Shown here piece after piece: positions 17,963 through 25,478 of a stretch of DNA of 64,000 bases (its first letter is position 1; each line of letters opens with the position of its first letter). The notes under the pieces were generated by a model. The model was given only the letters and a program-made list of their open reading frames with translations. It did no database searches and had not been told where the DNA came from. The stretch is from Chitinophagaceae bacterium (GTDB lineage Bacteria > Bacteroidota > Bacteroidia > Cytophagales > Cytophagaceae): contig JAQBNU010000031.1 in the NCBI GenBank assembly GCA_028288365.1, positions 1-64,000 on the forward strand, given 5' to 3'. Both the position numbers and the translations under genes were made by a program.

Positions 17963-18039
17963 GTTGTTGGCGTCTCGCCAACAACCGGACTATGGTAACA
18001 CGTTTTCATACCAACACTTGTTGGCGAGACGCCAACAAG
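17963..18039. repeat. Two palindromes of the TTGGCGTCTCGCCAA type
   Basis: 17963-17985 is a perfect dyad (10-base arms, 3-base centre) and 18017-18039 is the same palindrome in the other orientation with different flanks (CTTGTTGGCG / CGCCAACAAG). They are 31 bases apart, and the two together also form one large inverted repeat. They lie between pheS and the GH18 gene. The layout resembles REP/BIME-type palindromic units rather than a terminator. Confidence 0.75.
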
Positions 18040-18116
18040 AAGTAAATAACCACCGCAATACAAGGGATGAGAGAGCAGGGACGAGGGACGAATAAAAACA
18101 TATTATCAATACAACC

Positions 18117-19040
18117 ATGAATAAAAGCCTACGACTCTTCTTACTTTTTTTACTCGTTCCTCCTAGCTCGTTCCTCGCTCCTGTATTGGCTCAAAAATCT
18201 ACCTTCCCAGTCATCGGCTACTATGCCTCCTGGAGCGGTGAGCCAGAGGATCTGCCATTTGACAAGCTGACTCAGGTTAATTTTTCTTTTGCTTTCCCCA
18301 ACAGTGATGGCTCCATCCGTTTGACGGATAGCGATAAACTCTCTTCATTGGTTGAACTCGCGCATGAACAGAAAGTAAAAGTGTTTTTAGCCGTCGGTGG
18401 TTGGGATATAGGAGAAGGTGGTGGTAACGATACCCAATTTGAAACCATGGCAGCGAATGAAAAAAGCAGAAAGAAGTTTGCTTCTTCTTTATTATACCTC
18501 ATCAAGGAATACGAACTCGATGGTATTGACATTGACTGGGAATATCCCGACTCCAAAGAAACATTTCTAGCTCTCATGAAAGAAATATATCCAGCACTGC
18601 ATGCGCAGAACAAAGCGATCAGCGTAGCAGTAGCTGGTGAAGGTGTGCACGGAGATGCTGTGTCTACAGAATCTTTTGCTTATTTCGATTACCTCAACAT
18701 CATGGCTTATGATGCAGGCACTCCACATTCTTCTTTTGAGTATGCAAACAAATGTTTAGGCTATTGGAGTCTTAAAGGTTGTCCCAAAGAAAAGATCATT
18801 TTGGGCTTACCTTTTTATGGACGTGATCCAATGACTGATTATAAAGTCATCATCGCAGACGATCCTACTCTTTCGAGTAAAGACCAATTGGACAATATGT
18901 ATTACAATGGCATTCCCACCATCCAACAAAAAACGTTGCTTGCTAAAGAACGAGCAGCCGGCGTGATGATCTGGGAACTCAGTATGGATGTGAACAATCA
19001 ATATTCTTTATTGAAAGCCATACAAGATGCATTGAAATAA
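18117..19040 (+). CDS. Exported glycoside hydrolase family 18 protein (chitinase-like)
   Basis: 307 aa with a signal peptide (about 1-25, ending VLAQ). The GH18 catalytic motif DGIDIDWEYP is intact, with Asp138, Asp140 and catalytic Glu142. LAVGGWD (about 91-97) is the conserved SxGG-type strand, and MIWELSMD near the end supplies the barrel Trp. It probably cleaves beta-1,4-GlcNAc polymers such as chitin or peptidoglycan-like substrates. The GH20 hexosaminidase at 57525 could finish the digestion. No binding domain or sorting signal is present. Part of its signal-peptide DNA matches the hairpin after the gene. Confidence 0.9.
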   Translation: MNKSLRLFLLFLLVPPSSFLAPVLAQKSTFPVIGYYASWSGEPEDLPFDKLTQVNFSFAFPNSDGSIRLTDSDKLSSLVELAHEQKVKVFLAVGGWDIGEGGGNDTQFETMAANEKSRKKFASSLLYLIKEYELDGIDIDWEYPDSKETFLALMKEIYPALHAQNKAISVAVAGEGVHGDAVSTESFAYFDYLNIMAYDAGTPHSSFEYANKCLGYWSLKGCPKEKIILGLPFYGRDPMTDYKVIIADDPTLSSKDQLDNMYYNGIPTIQQKTLLAKERAAGVMIWELSMDVNNQYSLLKAIQDALK

Positions 19041-19093
19041 GGGACGAGCTAGGAGGCACTAATTAAATCATATCGTTTCTCCTAGCTCGTCCC
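19041..19093. terminator. 15-bp perfect hairpin after the GH18 gene
   Basis: GGGACGAGCTAGGAG (19041-19055) pairs exactly with CTCCTAGCTCGTCCC (19079-19093), 23-base loop, starting right at the stop codon. There is no clear T-run, so it may be a repeat more than a classical terminator. The same word, CTCCTAGCTCGT, is found inside the signal-peptide region at 18160-18171. Confidence 0.6.
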
Positions 19094-19106
19094 TCATTGC
19101 TTATCT

Positions 19107-19769
19107 TTATGGATGAATATAATACCGCACCAATCTTTTTTCAAAGTAAATTCCTTGCAGCATTTGGTATTGATAGCTGCTTTGACTGAGTACTAATCCT
19201 ACTCCTTTTGCATAACAATTCGAATACGGTTTTTTGATTTTAGTTCTGACATCTGTCACTTCTTGTATCCCATTTAGCACCGTGAAATCACCGGCGGGCA
19301 CATGAATAGAAGCCGGTGGACCTGCCATATAATACTTGTATATCAAAAAAGTATCTATAGGTGGCTCTACTATATCATACAATACCGCCAATGTATCACG
19401 GAGATCAACCGAAGAAAATCGCGGATATCCATTTGTGTTAAGTGCATATCCGGAAGAATCGCGCACGCAACTCAATACCTTCCATTGAGTTGAAAAAATC
19501 TTATCCGTGCCTGCTAATATAGCGTAGGTTTTACCATTGATGACAGAGTCTTTGCTCACTACCACGCTATCTGTACCTGGCAATTCATATTCACCAGTAG
19601 AATCGATCTGATAATTTTGATAGATCCAGTAACTACCCTGCGTTGCTGGATAGTAGGTATCGGCCGCAGTTGTTGGACTATTTGGATCCGGCGCTGGTTC
19701 AGAAGTTTTTTTGGAGCAGGATATAACGCTTGTGCACAGCACAAGAAACAATAGACTTGTTTTCTTCAT
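19107..19769 (-). CDS. Hypothetical lipoprotein, 220 aa
   Basis: No family is recognised. A lipoprotein signal is clear: MKKTSLLFLVLCTSVISC with the lipobox Cys at 18, then a Pro/Ser/Thr linker (SEPAPDPNSPTTAAD). The body is beta-rich with YYPATQGSYWIYQNYQIDSTG at the front, a pattern common in small exported Bacteroidota proteins of unknown role. It is convergent with the GH18 gene and divergent from the PRC-barrel gene. Confidence 0.8.
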   Translation of the reverse strand: MKKTSLLFLVLCTSVISCSKKTSEPAPDPNSPTTAADTYYPATQGSYWIYQNYQIDSTGEYELPGTDSVVVSKDSVINGKTYAILAGTDKIFSTQWKVLSCVRDSSGYALNTNGYPRFSSVDLRDTLAVLYDIVEPPIDTFLIYKYYMAGPPASIHVPAGDFTVLNGIQEVTDVRTKIKKPYSNCYAKGVGLVLSQSSYQYQMLQGIYFEKRLVRYYIHP

Positions 19770-19959
19770 TGTTTAAAAGTTTAGTTGAGAAAAAACAAAA
19801 ACAAGTCGATGTCTAAAGCAGAGTGAAAAGGTGTTGGTTAGAAATATATCTACAATACGACACTTTATTCCATTTATTGCATGAGCACCACAACTAATTA
19901 TTTTGGCATTGCTATTGTCCTATCATTACTATAGGATGTTCCACTTAAACAATACAGCC

Positions 19960-20388
19960 ATGAAAACGGTAGATTTTGAAAAAGAAAATAGAACAGGATT
20001 CAATAAAGATGGTGTAAATGCCAACTTCCCTGTCAGGTTATTGACCGCTACTTCCATTATCGGTGATGATGTAGAAAATCTTAAAGGAGAACACTTAGGG
20101 AAAATTAAAGATATCATGATTGACGTCAAAAGGGGCGTTGTCGAATATGTAGTGGTTGAATTCGGTGGCTTCTTGGGTATAGGAGAAAAATTCTTTGCCG
20201 TGCCCTTTGAAGCTTTGCAACTCAAAGCAGGTAAACAAATCTATCTTCTAGACAAGGAGAAATCATTTCTTGAAAAAGCTCCTGGTTTCGACAAAGAACA
20301 CTGGCCAGGCACCAACAGCCGTCATTATACGGAAGTTCGCAGTTACTGGGGTGACTTCATGGGACCAAGTGTTGGCGCTTCCTTTTAA
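19960..20388 (+). CDS. PRC-barrel domain protein
   Basis: 142 aa from ATG 19960 (MKTVDFEKENRTG). Longer frames starting at TTG 19903 or ATG 19936 lack support. Residues about 25-85 hold a PRC barrel: LTATSIIGDDVENLKGEHLGKIKDIMIDV followed by VEYVVVEFGGFLGIGEKFFAVPFEAL. Such proteins are small cytoplasmic beta-barrels seen in stress and photosynthesis contexts, with no fixed reaction. The C-terminal WGDFMGPSVGASF tail is Gly-rich. It stands alone with its own terminator. Confidence 0.88.
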   Translation: MKTVDFEKENRTGFNKDGVNANFPVRLLTATSIIGDDVENLKGEHLGKIKDIMIDVKRGVVEYVVVEFGGFLGIGEKFFAVPFEALQLKAGKQIYLLDKEKSFLEKAPGFDKEHWPGTNSRHYTEVRSYWGDFMGPSVGASF

Positions 20389-20410
20389 ACTGATCTAGTT
20401 CCTATAAAAA

Positions 20411-20440
20411 AAATCCCGTCGATAGTCAACGGGATTTTTT
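20411..20440. terminator. Bidirectional terminator
   Basis: AAATCCCGT (20411-20419) pairs with ACGGGATTT (20429-20437), with A-run before and T-run after, between two convergent genes. Confidence 0.9.
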
Positions 20441-20486
20441 TATGTGGAATTAAAACCCCTACATGGGCAAGCTCTTCTCAGCATTT

Positions 20487-21416
20487 TTATTGTCTTCCTT
20501 TTTTGCCAATCCCAAATGTTCTGGAAATATTAAAACCAAATTTCATTTGACTCTTGCTCCATGAATCTGTACTGTTCACTAAAAAGGTATTCTCTACAAT
20601 CGCTGGATTATTAGTAAAGATCAAGTGAAACACGTGACCGCCTGTTTCTATTTCTACTCCCAACCCTAATGGAGGGAAAAACAAATCAGATCTATCCATT
20701 CTGTATTTTGAGAATACCCAATAGAAGTCTGCTAACAGAGCAAACCGTTTCGTCAATTTTATTCTTCCACCTGTTCCCAAGACAAAAATATCGTTTTCAT
20801 CGTCGGCATCGTCTACATAATTGCGGTGCAAGAAGCCTGGCATGATCTGCCAGGAGATTCTGCTGTTGAATTTTCTAGCAATCAATACTTGAGAAAAATA
20901 ACTCAAGCGATTGGCGTTGTTGTCCAAAGGTCCATTGACAGATTTTACTTCCGTCATTGCCGTATTCGCAAATAGAGTAACACTTACCGGTACCTTATTG
21001 TCTTGTGTCTGATACAGCAATCGGTATTTCAAATAACCATCTACTAACTCTCCTATTTTACTTCTGCCAACACCAACCGTCAATCGTTCATTCACACCGT
21101 ACTCAAAAGCAATACGGATATCTGAGGCATCATCAAATCCATACATCGTATGAGCGCCAGCACCACCAGGGCCACCCACACTACCAAAATGGTGAGTCAC
21201 TCTGAAATCAAGAGAATGAGACTTGACCGTTTCTACTGTATGTCCATTGACAATGCGTGTCGTTTTAAAAGTCGCCAATACTCTTTCCGATTTTTTCGGA
21301 ATAGTATCCAACATGTTCAATAAATCATCCTGCGCAAAACATGCGTTGATGCTAAAAAAACAAACGCACAGATAAAGAAAAAATTTATTTTTTAGGAATG
21401 AACTCAGCATGTACAT
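20487..21416 (-). CDS. DUF5777-type outer membrane beta-barrel protein
   Basis: About 310 aa from the ATG at 21416 (or 21410), overlapping the end of the YceI gene by 32 bases. It has a signal peptide (FLYLCVCFFSINACFAQ) and then strands typical of an outer membrane barrel, ending in NISRTFGIGKKGRQ. The pattern TFKTTRIVNGHTVET followed by FRVTHHFG and DASDIRIAFEYGVNERLTVGVGRSK matches proteins annotated DUF5777, commonly found beside YceI and cytochrome-type genes. Function is unknown. A transport or surface-assembly role is only inference. Confidence 0.8.
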   Translation of the reverse strand: MYMLSSFLKNKFFLYLCVCFFSINACFAQDDLLNMLDTIPKKSERVLATFKTTRIVNGHTVETVKSHSLDFRVTHHFGSVGGPGGAGAHTMYGFDDASDIRIAFEYGVNERLTVGVGRSKIGELVDGYLKYRLLYQTQDNKVPVSVTLFANTAMTEVKSVNGPLDNNANRLSYFSQVLIARKFNSRISWQIMPGFLHRNYVDDADDENDIFVLGTGGRIKLTKRFALLADFYWVFSKYRMDRSDLFFPPLGLGVEIETGGHVFHLIFTNNPAIVENTFLVNSTDSWSKSQMKFGFNISRTFGIGKKGRQ

Positions 21417-21930
21417 TGACTTTAATGGTTTGAGAAATATTGGATAATTTATCGTTCGGTATTTTAATTTCATGATCAGCTACCGGAAGCATAAATTCTG
21501 AATCGATGTACAACTTACCTGCTTTGTTTTCTATCACGCCGGTAAACTTTTTTGCTTTGGTAATACCGTGTACTTCGAGCGTGCCGTCTACCGTTACATT
21601 GTATTTACCTTCTTTAGTAATGTCGACATTTTCTAAAATTTTACCTTTCAATGTGGCATACGGAAATTTATCGCTCTCCATGTAATTTTCATTAAAGTGC
21701 TCTTCCATTAGTTTTTTTGCAAAGCTGAAGGAAGTGATCGGCACTTTAAATGCTACGTCTTTCGTGACGATATTGATGGCCGCATTTCCTTTGGTAGACG
21801 TAGCCTCAATGTTTTCTATTCTCGCTTCGGAAAAGAAAGAGATGTTTACTTTATCCGAAACATATACACTTTGTGAAAACGCCTGCATGGCGCAGAACAA
21901 TAATCCGATGATGAGTTTTACTTTTGTCAT
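21385..21930 (-). CDS. YceI-family periplasmic protein
   Basis: 181 aa with a signal peptide (ending AFSQ near residue 20) and a lipocalin-like beta-barrel of the YceI family. The conserved SDKFPYATLKGKI segment near residue 97 and VDGTLEVHGITKAKKFTGV near 120 are diagnostic. These barrels bind isoprenoid-type ligands and some are linked to electron carriers. The gene sits between the haem lipoprotein (4 bases upstream) and the DUF5777 barrel (overlap), so the three are likely co-expressed. Confidence 0.9.
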   Translation of the reverse strand: MTKVKLIIGLLFCAMQAFSQSVYVSDKVNISFFSEARIENIEATSTKGNAAINIVTKDVAFKVPITSFSFAKKLMEEHFNENYMESDKFPYATLKGKILENVDITKEGKYNVTVDGTLEVHGITKAKKFTGVIENKAGKLYIDSEFMLPVADHEIKIPNDKLSNISQTIKVNVHAEFIPKK

Positions 21931-21934
21931 AGTT

Positions 21935-22351
21935 TTAGTTGTTTATTGGTGCACCGTGTCTGATCCAACGGTCTATTTTTTCTATGATGGAATCTGGTAA
22001 ATAAGGAGGTCCGTCTTTGGGCATTCTTTCTACTCCATCATAGCCGTGTATGCGTTCAGATATATCGGTATGTGCGCTGTTTTGTGGACTCGGCATCACA
22101 GCGTAGTCATGCAGTACACTGAAATTGTCATGATTAGGTCCACTTAGAAAAAACGCATAACCTGGTCCGTTTGGATTATGAGACGTATCAGAATGGCATT
22201 TTACACAATGTTGTATGATGACAGGTTTGATTACTGTGTCAAAGCTCACCGGTGGACCGATGGGACCAAGTGGTTCTGCTTTGTTGTATTCACAGGCATT
22301 TACCCATACTAAAACGAGAGCAACAAAAAATAGCTGTTTGATTTTTTTCAT
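21935..22351 (-). CDS. c-type cytochrome-like lipoprotein with one CXXCH
   Basis: 138 aa from the second ATG (MKKIKQLFFVALVLVWVNAC). The lipobox Cys is followed by EYNKAEPLGP. One haem-binding CVKCH motif lies near residue 50, with a possible distal Met in the VERMPKDGPPYLP region. This resembles small planctomycete-type or cytochrome c domain proteins anchored to the envelope. The mature N-terminus CEYNK is shared with the lipoprotein encoded at 24996, which lies on the other side of the divergent cluster. First gene of the three-gene minus-strand set. Confidence 0.85.
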   Translation of the reverse strand: MKKIKQLFFVALVLVWVNACEYNKAEPLGPIGPPVSFDTVIKPVIIQHCVKCHSDTSHNPNGPGYAFFLSGPNHDNFSVLHDYAVMPSPQNSAHTDISERIHGYDGVERMPKDGPPYLPDSIIEKIDRWIRHGAPINN

Positions 22352-22635
22352 ATACACAATATTATAATTTAAGGTAAGGGAATTTTAACTGGGATACAAT
22401 TCCCCATATTTCAGTTCAATTCATGTTGTAACGAAGGGCACATCATACTGACACATCCTTTTGCAAATAGGACTCCTCATTTCTTCAAATGGTTGCGTGG
22501 GGTTTCATTTTTTTACCATACGTACCGCTTGAAACTTATGCGCAGGATTGCTTCTCTTGAAATAAACTGATCTTTCTGATTGTAAAGCGCTTTGGAGAAT
22601 ATAGCGAACCATTTGAGATAAACCTCTTCGAATCT
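22352..22635. other. Divergent intergenic region
   Basis: A gap of about 320 bases separates two divergently transcribed envelope clusters. Apart from the promoter of the plus-strand cluster (next entry), no reading frame, repeat or strong hairpin was found. It presumably holds control sites for both sides. Confidence 0.6.
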
Positions 22636-22665
22636 TTTGAATTTGTCGTTTCTACGCTAACTTTG
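22636..22665 (+). promoter_or_regulatory. Promoter of the copper-type cluster
   Basis: TTTG at 22636-22639 and TAACTTTG at 22658-22665 match the Bacteroidota -33 and -7 elements with an 18-base spacer. The ATG follows 7 bases after the -7 box, so the mRNA would have an extremely short leader or none. Confidence 0.7.
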
Positions 22666-22672
22666 AAGCCTA

Positions 22673-23044
22673 ATGAAACAAGTGACCACTTTATTTTTGA
22701 TCCTCATTATACTGATCCAATGCAGTATGAAGCTGGCTATCGTGGTATCTTATCATGTCAACAAAGACTACATCATTGCCAATTTTTGCGAGAACAAAGC
22801 CAAGCCACAAATGAAGTGTGATGGAAAGTGTTACCTCGCTAAGAAAATACAAGCGGAAGAAAAACAGGAACAACAACTTCCTTCTATTCTAAAACGCATC
22901 GGCGATGTGACACTGTTTTTCTCTACTCAGCATTTTTCTTTTCTACATACTATACCTTCTGCCATTGCTATCGTTACCAATTCTTTTTACTTATTAAAGG
23001 CTTACAGTTCTCCACTCGACTGTATTTTCCAACCGCCTCAATAA
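22673..23044 (+). CDS. Small Cys-rich membrane protein, 123 aa
   Basis: Function not assigned. It has a first hydrophobic helix (about 5-26), then NFCENKAKPQMKCDGKCYLAKK with Cys39, Cys49 and Cys53 (C-X9-C-X3-C), a charged Gln/Glu linker, and a second weaker hydrophobic stretch (about 92-110). The Cys cluster next to a Met/His-rich barrel and an MbnP-like protein suggests metal (copper) binding; that is inference. Similar short proteins are often found in Bacteroidota beside outer membrane metal proteins. Its start is set by the promoter just upstream. Confidence 0.75.
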   Translation: MKQVTTLFLILIILIQCSMKLAIVVSYHVNKDYIIANFCENKAKPQMKCDGKCYLAKKIQAEEKQEQQLPSILKRIGDVTLFFSTQHFSFLHTIPSAIAIVTNSFYLLKAYSSPLDCIFQPPQ

Positions 23045-23123
23045 TATTTTTTCTCTCTTTCAGTTTACGCTGATTTAAAAACCGGTTGATCCGGTATTCC
23101 TTCATTCTTCAATCATTGGCCTT

Positions 23124-24185
23124 ATGCCCTTATATTATAAGTGGTGTTTGTTGGTATTGCTATCAGCATCATCCTTGTTGACCTTTGCACAAGGCGACAG
23201 CACCGCTACTTGCAGCAGTTGTTGTTGCAGTACTGACCTTACGCCGTCAGGTATCATGATCAGTCATGTGCATGAAAAAAATCAATGGATGTTGTCGTAC
23301 CGCTACATGAGCATGAGCATGCGAAATATGTTGGTAGGATCCAGTTCAATAAGTGATGGCGAGCTCTTCAACAAAAACTACAGCATGTCTTCCAATCGCA
23401 TGCACATGGATATGCACATGCTGATGGCTATGTACGGTGTTACCGATAAACTGACGTTAATGGCTATGGTCAACTACACTGTCATTTCCATGAACATGAC
23501 TTCCCTCACTCCTGTCATGTCCATGCCGGGCATGGATATGAGCAGTGATGTCAACATGAACATGAAAACGTCAGGACTAAGTGATGTTAAAATCAATGCG
23601 CTGTATAGTCTTGTTAATTCACACTCACATCATGTATTGGTAAGCGGTGGGTTTAGCATTCCAACAGGCAGCATACGTGTATCAGGCGATGCCAACAGCA
23701 TGTATCCTGATCATCGACTTCCTTATGACATGCAACTGGGATCAGGAACCTGGGACATTCTACCTGTTCTGAATTACATCCGTCAAAACGACCGCATCAG
23801 CTGGAGTACACAGATTTCATCCGTAATCAGAACCGGATACAACAGTGTCGGTTATAAATTGGGAAATGAAGTGACATGGAACAACTGGTTGGCGTTTCAA
23901 TGGAGCAGACTCTTCAGCAGTTCGCTGCGATTAGAAGGCAATGCTTCAAGCGCCATCAAAGGTTACGATCCTTCTTTTACTTACCTGACTTATGAACCAG
24001 CGACAAATCCAGCCAACTATGGCGGACAGCACGTCAATGGATACATTGGCACCAATATTTATTTAAGAAGTTTACTCAATAGTAAACTAGGCGTGGAATA
24101 CGGTATTCCCTTCTATCAACATCTAAACGGCCCGCAGATGAGTTTTAAATCATCGCTCTATGCTTCGTGGTCTGTCATGTTTTAA
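23124..24185 (+). CDS. Met/His-rich outer membrane barrel-like protein
   Basis: 353 aa with a signal peptide (ending TFAQ) and a CSSCCCS cluster just after it. The body looks like an outer membrane beta-barrel of the transporter/alginate-export-like type, with GVTDKLTLMAMVNY and FSIPTGSI. It is loaded with Met and His: segments such as MHMDMHMLMAM (about 91-101) and MSMPGMDMSS (about 132-141), and NSHSHHV. Met-rich tracts favour Cu(I). I infer a role in copper movement across the outer membrane. The following MbnP-like gene starts 17 bases after its stop. Confidence 0.8.
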   Translation: MPLYYKWCLLVLLSASSLLTFAQGDSTATCSSCCCSTDLTPSGIMISHVHEKNQWMLSYRYMSMSMRNMLVGSSSISDGELFNKNYSMSSNRMHMDMHMLMAMYGVTDKLTLMAMVNYTVISMNMTSLTPVMSMPGMDMSSDVNMNMKTSGLSDVKINALYSLVNSHSHHVLVSGGFSIPTGSIRVSGDANSMYPDHRLPYDMQLGSGTWDILPVLNYIRQNDRISWSTQISSVIRTGYNSVGYKLGNEVTWNNWLAFQWSRLFSSSLRLEGNASSAIKGYDPSFTYLTYEPATNPANYGGQHVNGYIGTNIYLRSLLNSKLGVEYGIPFYQHLNGPQMSFKSSLYASWSVMF

Positions 24186-24202
24186 CACAAATAAAAATCA
24201 TT

Positions 24203-24991
24203 ATGAAAAATATCATTCGAACAAAATACGTATTACTTACTACTCTTCTGGTCTTGTCACTTTCTTCTTGTAATAGTAAAAAAGATGATCCCTCACCTTC
24301 TGCTGCCACAGGCACCTTGATGTTTCACTTGCATACTTTTATTGACACGACTGAAGTGGGAGATTACAATACCATTTATAAAGACACAACAGGAAGAAAA
24401 ATATCTTTCAGTATGGCGCAGCTTTACATCTCTAATGTAGAGTTGAAAAAAACAGACGGCACTTACTACAGCGTAGCAGATAGTATGGTTTTACAAGTGC
24501 AGGATAATGAACAATACACAGTAGCTACTGTTCCTGCAGGTAATTATACACAGGTGCGCTTCCATGTTGGTTTTGATCCAACAACCAATCAGAAAAATCC
24601 ATCACTCGCTGGCTTGTTGAATAAACCTGCAATGTGGTTCAACAGCACATGGAATTCATCAGAAGGATATGTCTTCGTCAATCTTCAAGGGAAAATTGAT
24701 ACGACTGCTGCGCATACTGCAGCGGACGCTGACCTGGTCGCTTTCGATTATAAAATTGGAACGAACAGCAATTATAAGTTGGTGACTATGCCTCCAAAAA
24801 ATTATACCGTTACTCCTTCCGTACCTGCATTGGTACACATCACCACCAGTTATAATAAATTGTTTGACGGTATAGATTTGACCACGCCATCCAATTTAAC
24901 GGTATCTACCGTATCAGACAATGCCACTCCACTAGCTATGAGATTAGCCAATAACATTTCTTTGATGTTCAGTTACGAAAGTGAAGAATAA
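24203..24991 (+). CDS. MbnP-like periplasmic lipoprotein
   Basis: 262 aa from ATG 24203. Lipobox Cys in LSLSSCNSKKDD. The domain starts with LMFHLHTFIDTTEVG, then YNTIYKDTTGRKISFSMAQLYISNVELKK and PAGNYTQVRFHVGFDP, the conserved layout of the MbnP family, whose characterised member binds copper with help of the di-haem protein MbnH. A Trp-containing stretch (MWFNSTWNSSEGYVFVNLQGK) is also typical. It lies between the Met-rich barrel and a haem-type lipoprotein. The di-haem peroxidase of this window is at 41852, far away. Confidence 0.82.
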   Translation: MKNIIRTKYVLLTTLLVLSLSSCNSKKDDPSPSAATGTLMFHLHTFIDTTEVGDYNTIYKDTTGRKISFSMAQLYISNVELKKTDGTYYSVADSMVLQVQDNEQYTVATVPAGNYTQVRFHVGFDPTTNQKNPSLAGLLNKPAMWFNSTWNSSEGYVFVNLQGKIDTTAAHTAADADLVAFDYKIGTNSNYKLVTMPPKNYTVTPSVPALVHITTSYNKLFDGIDLTTPSNLTVSTVSDNATPLAMRLANNISLMFSYESEE

Positions 24992-24995
24992 GTTC

Positions 24996-25394
24996 ATGTT
25001 AAAAATTTCCTTATTCATTTTAATACTGACACTTGTCTCGAGTTGTGAATACAACAAAGGAGAAGTCAAACCCGCTGTAGATTGCAGCACGGTGATTCCT
25101 TCAACGGTTTCATTCAGTGCTGACATCGTTCCTGTGCTAACCAAAAGTTGTGCAACAGCGGGATGTCATTCCGGTGCTTCTCCTCAGGGAAATTTAAACC
25201 TGGAAGCGAACAATGCCTACGCGCAATTGAATAAAAGTGGCAGCGGTTACCTCAATGTCAGTAATCCTCATAACAGCATTTTATACATCTCTTTGGTATC
25301 GACCACAGATCCCATGCCTCCGACGGGCGCGCTTGATCCGTGTGCGGTGGAGTTGATTGTAAAATGGATGAGTCAGGGAACGAAGAATAATTAA
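24996..25394 (+). CDS. Small cytochrome-like lipoprotein with CXXXCH-type motif
   Basis: 132 aa from ATG 24996, 4 bases after the MbnP-like stop. A GTG five codons upstream is less likely. The lipobox gives CEYNKGEVKP as mature start, nearly the same as the lipoprotein at 21935. The likely haem site is CATAGCH (C-X4-CH), longer than CXXCH, with a following Met in DPMPPTG. Proteins of this type are usually called cytochrome c domain lipoproteins. The spacing is odd, and whether haem is attached is open. Confidence 0.75.
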   Translation: MLKISLFILILTLVSSCEYNKGEVKPAVDCSTVIPSTVSFSADIVPVLTKSCATAGCHSGASPQGNLNLEANNAYAQLNKSGSGYLNVSNPHNSILYISLVSTTDPMPPTGALDPCAVELIVKWMSQGTKNN

Positions 25395-25413
25395 GAATTA
25401 GAAATAAATACAA

Positions 25414-25448
25414 TAAAAAAGGGTGCGTTTTGAACTCACCCTTTTTTA
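25414..25448. terminator. Bidirectional terminator
   Basis: AAAAAAGGGTG pairs with CACCCTTTTTT around an 11-base loop, between the convergent haem lipoprotein and TolC-type genes. Confidence 0.9.
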
Positions 25449-25478
25449 TTCTGATCACTGTTTACTGATCACTAACAA

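Noticed and set aside
19903-19959. Upstream TTG and ATG extension of the PRC-barrel protein
   Set aside because: The added residues resemble untranslated DNA and the domain starts right after ATG 19960.
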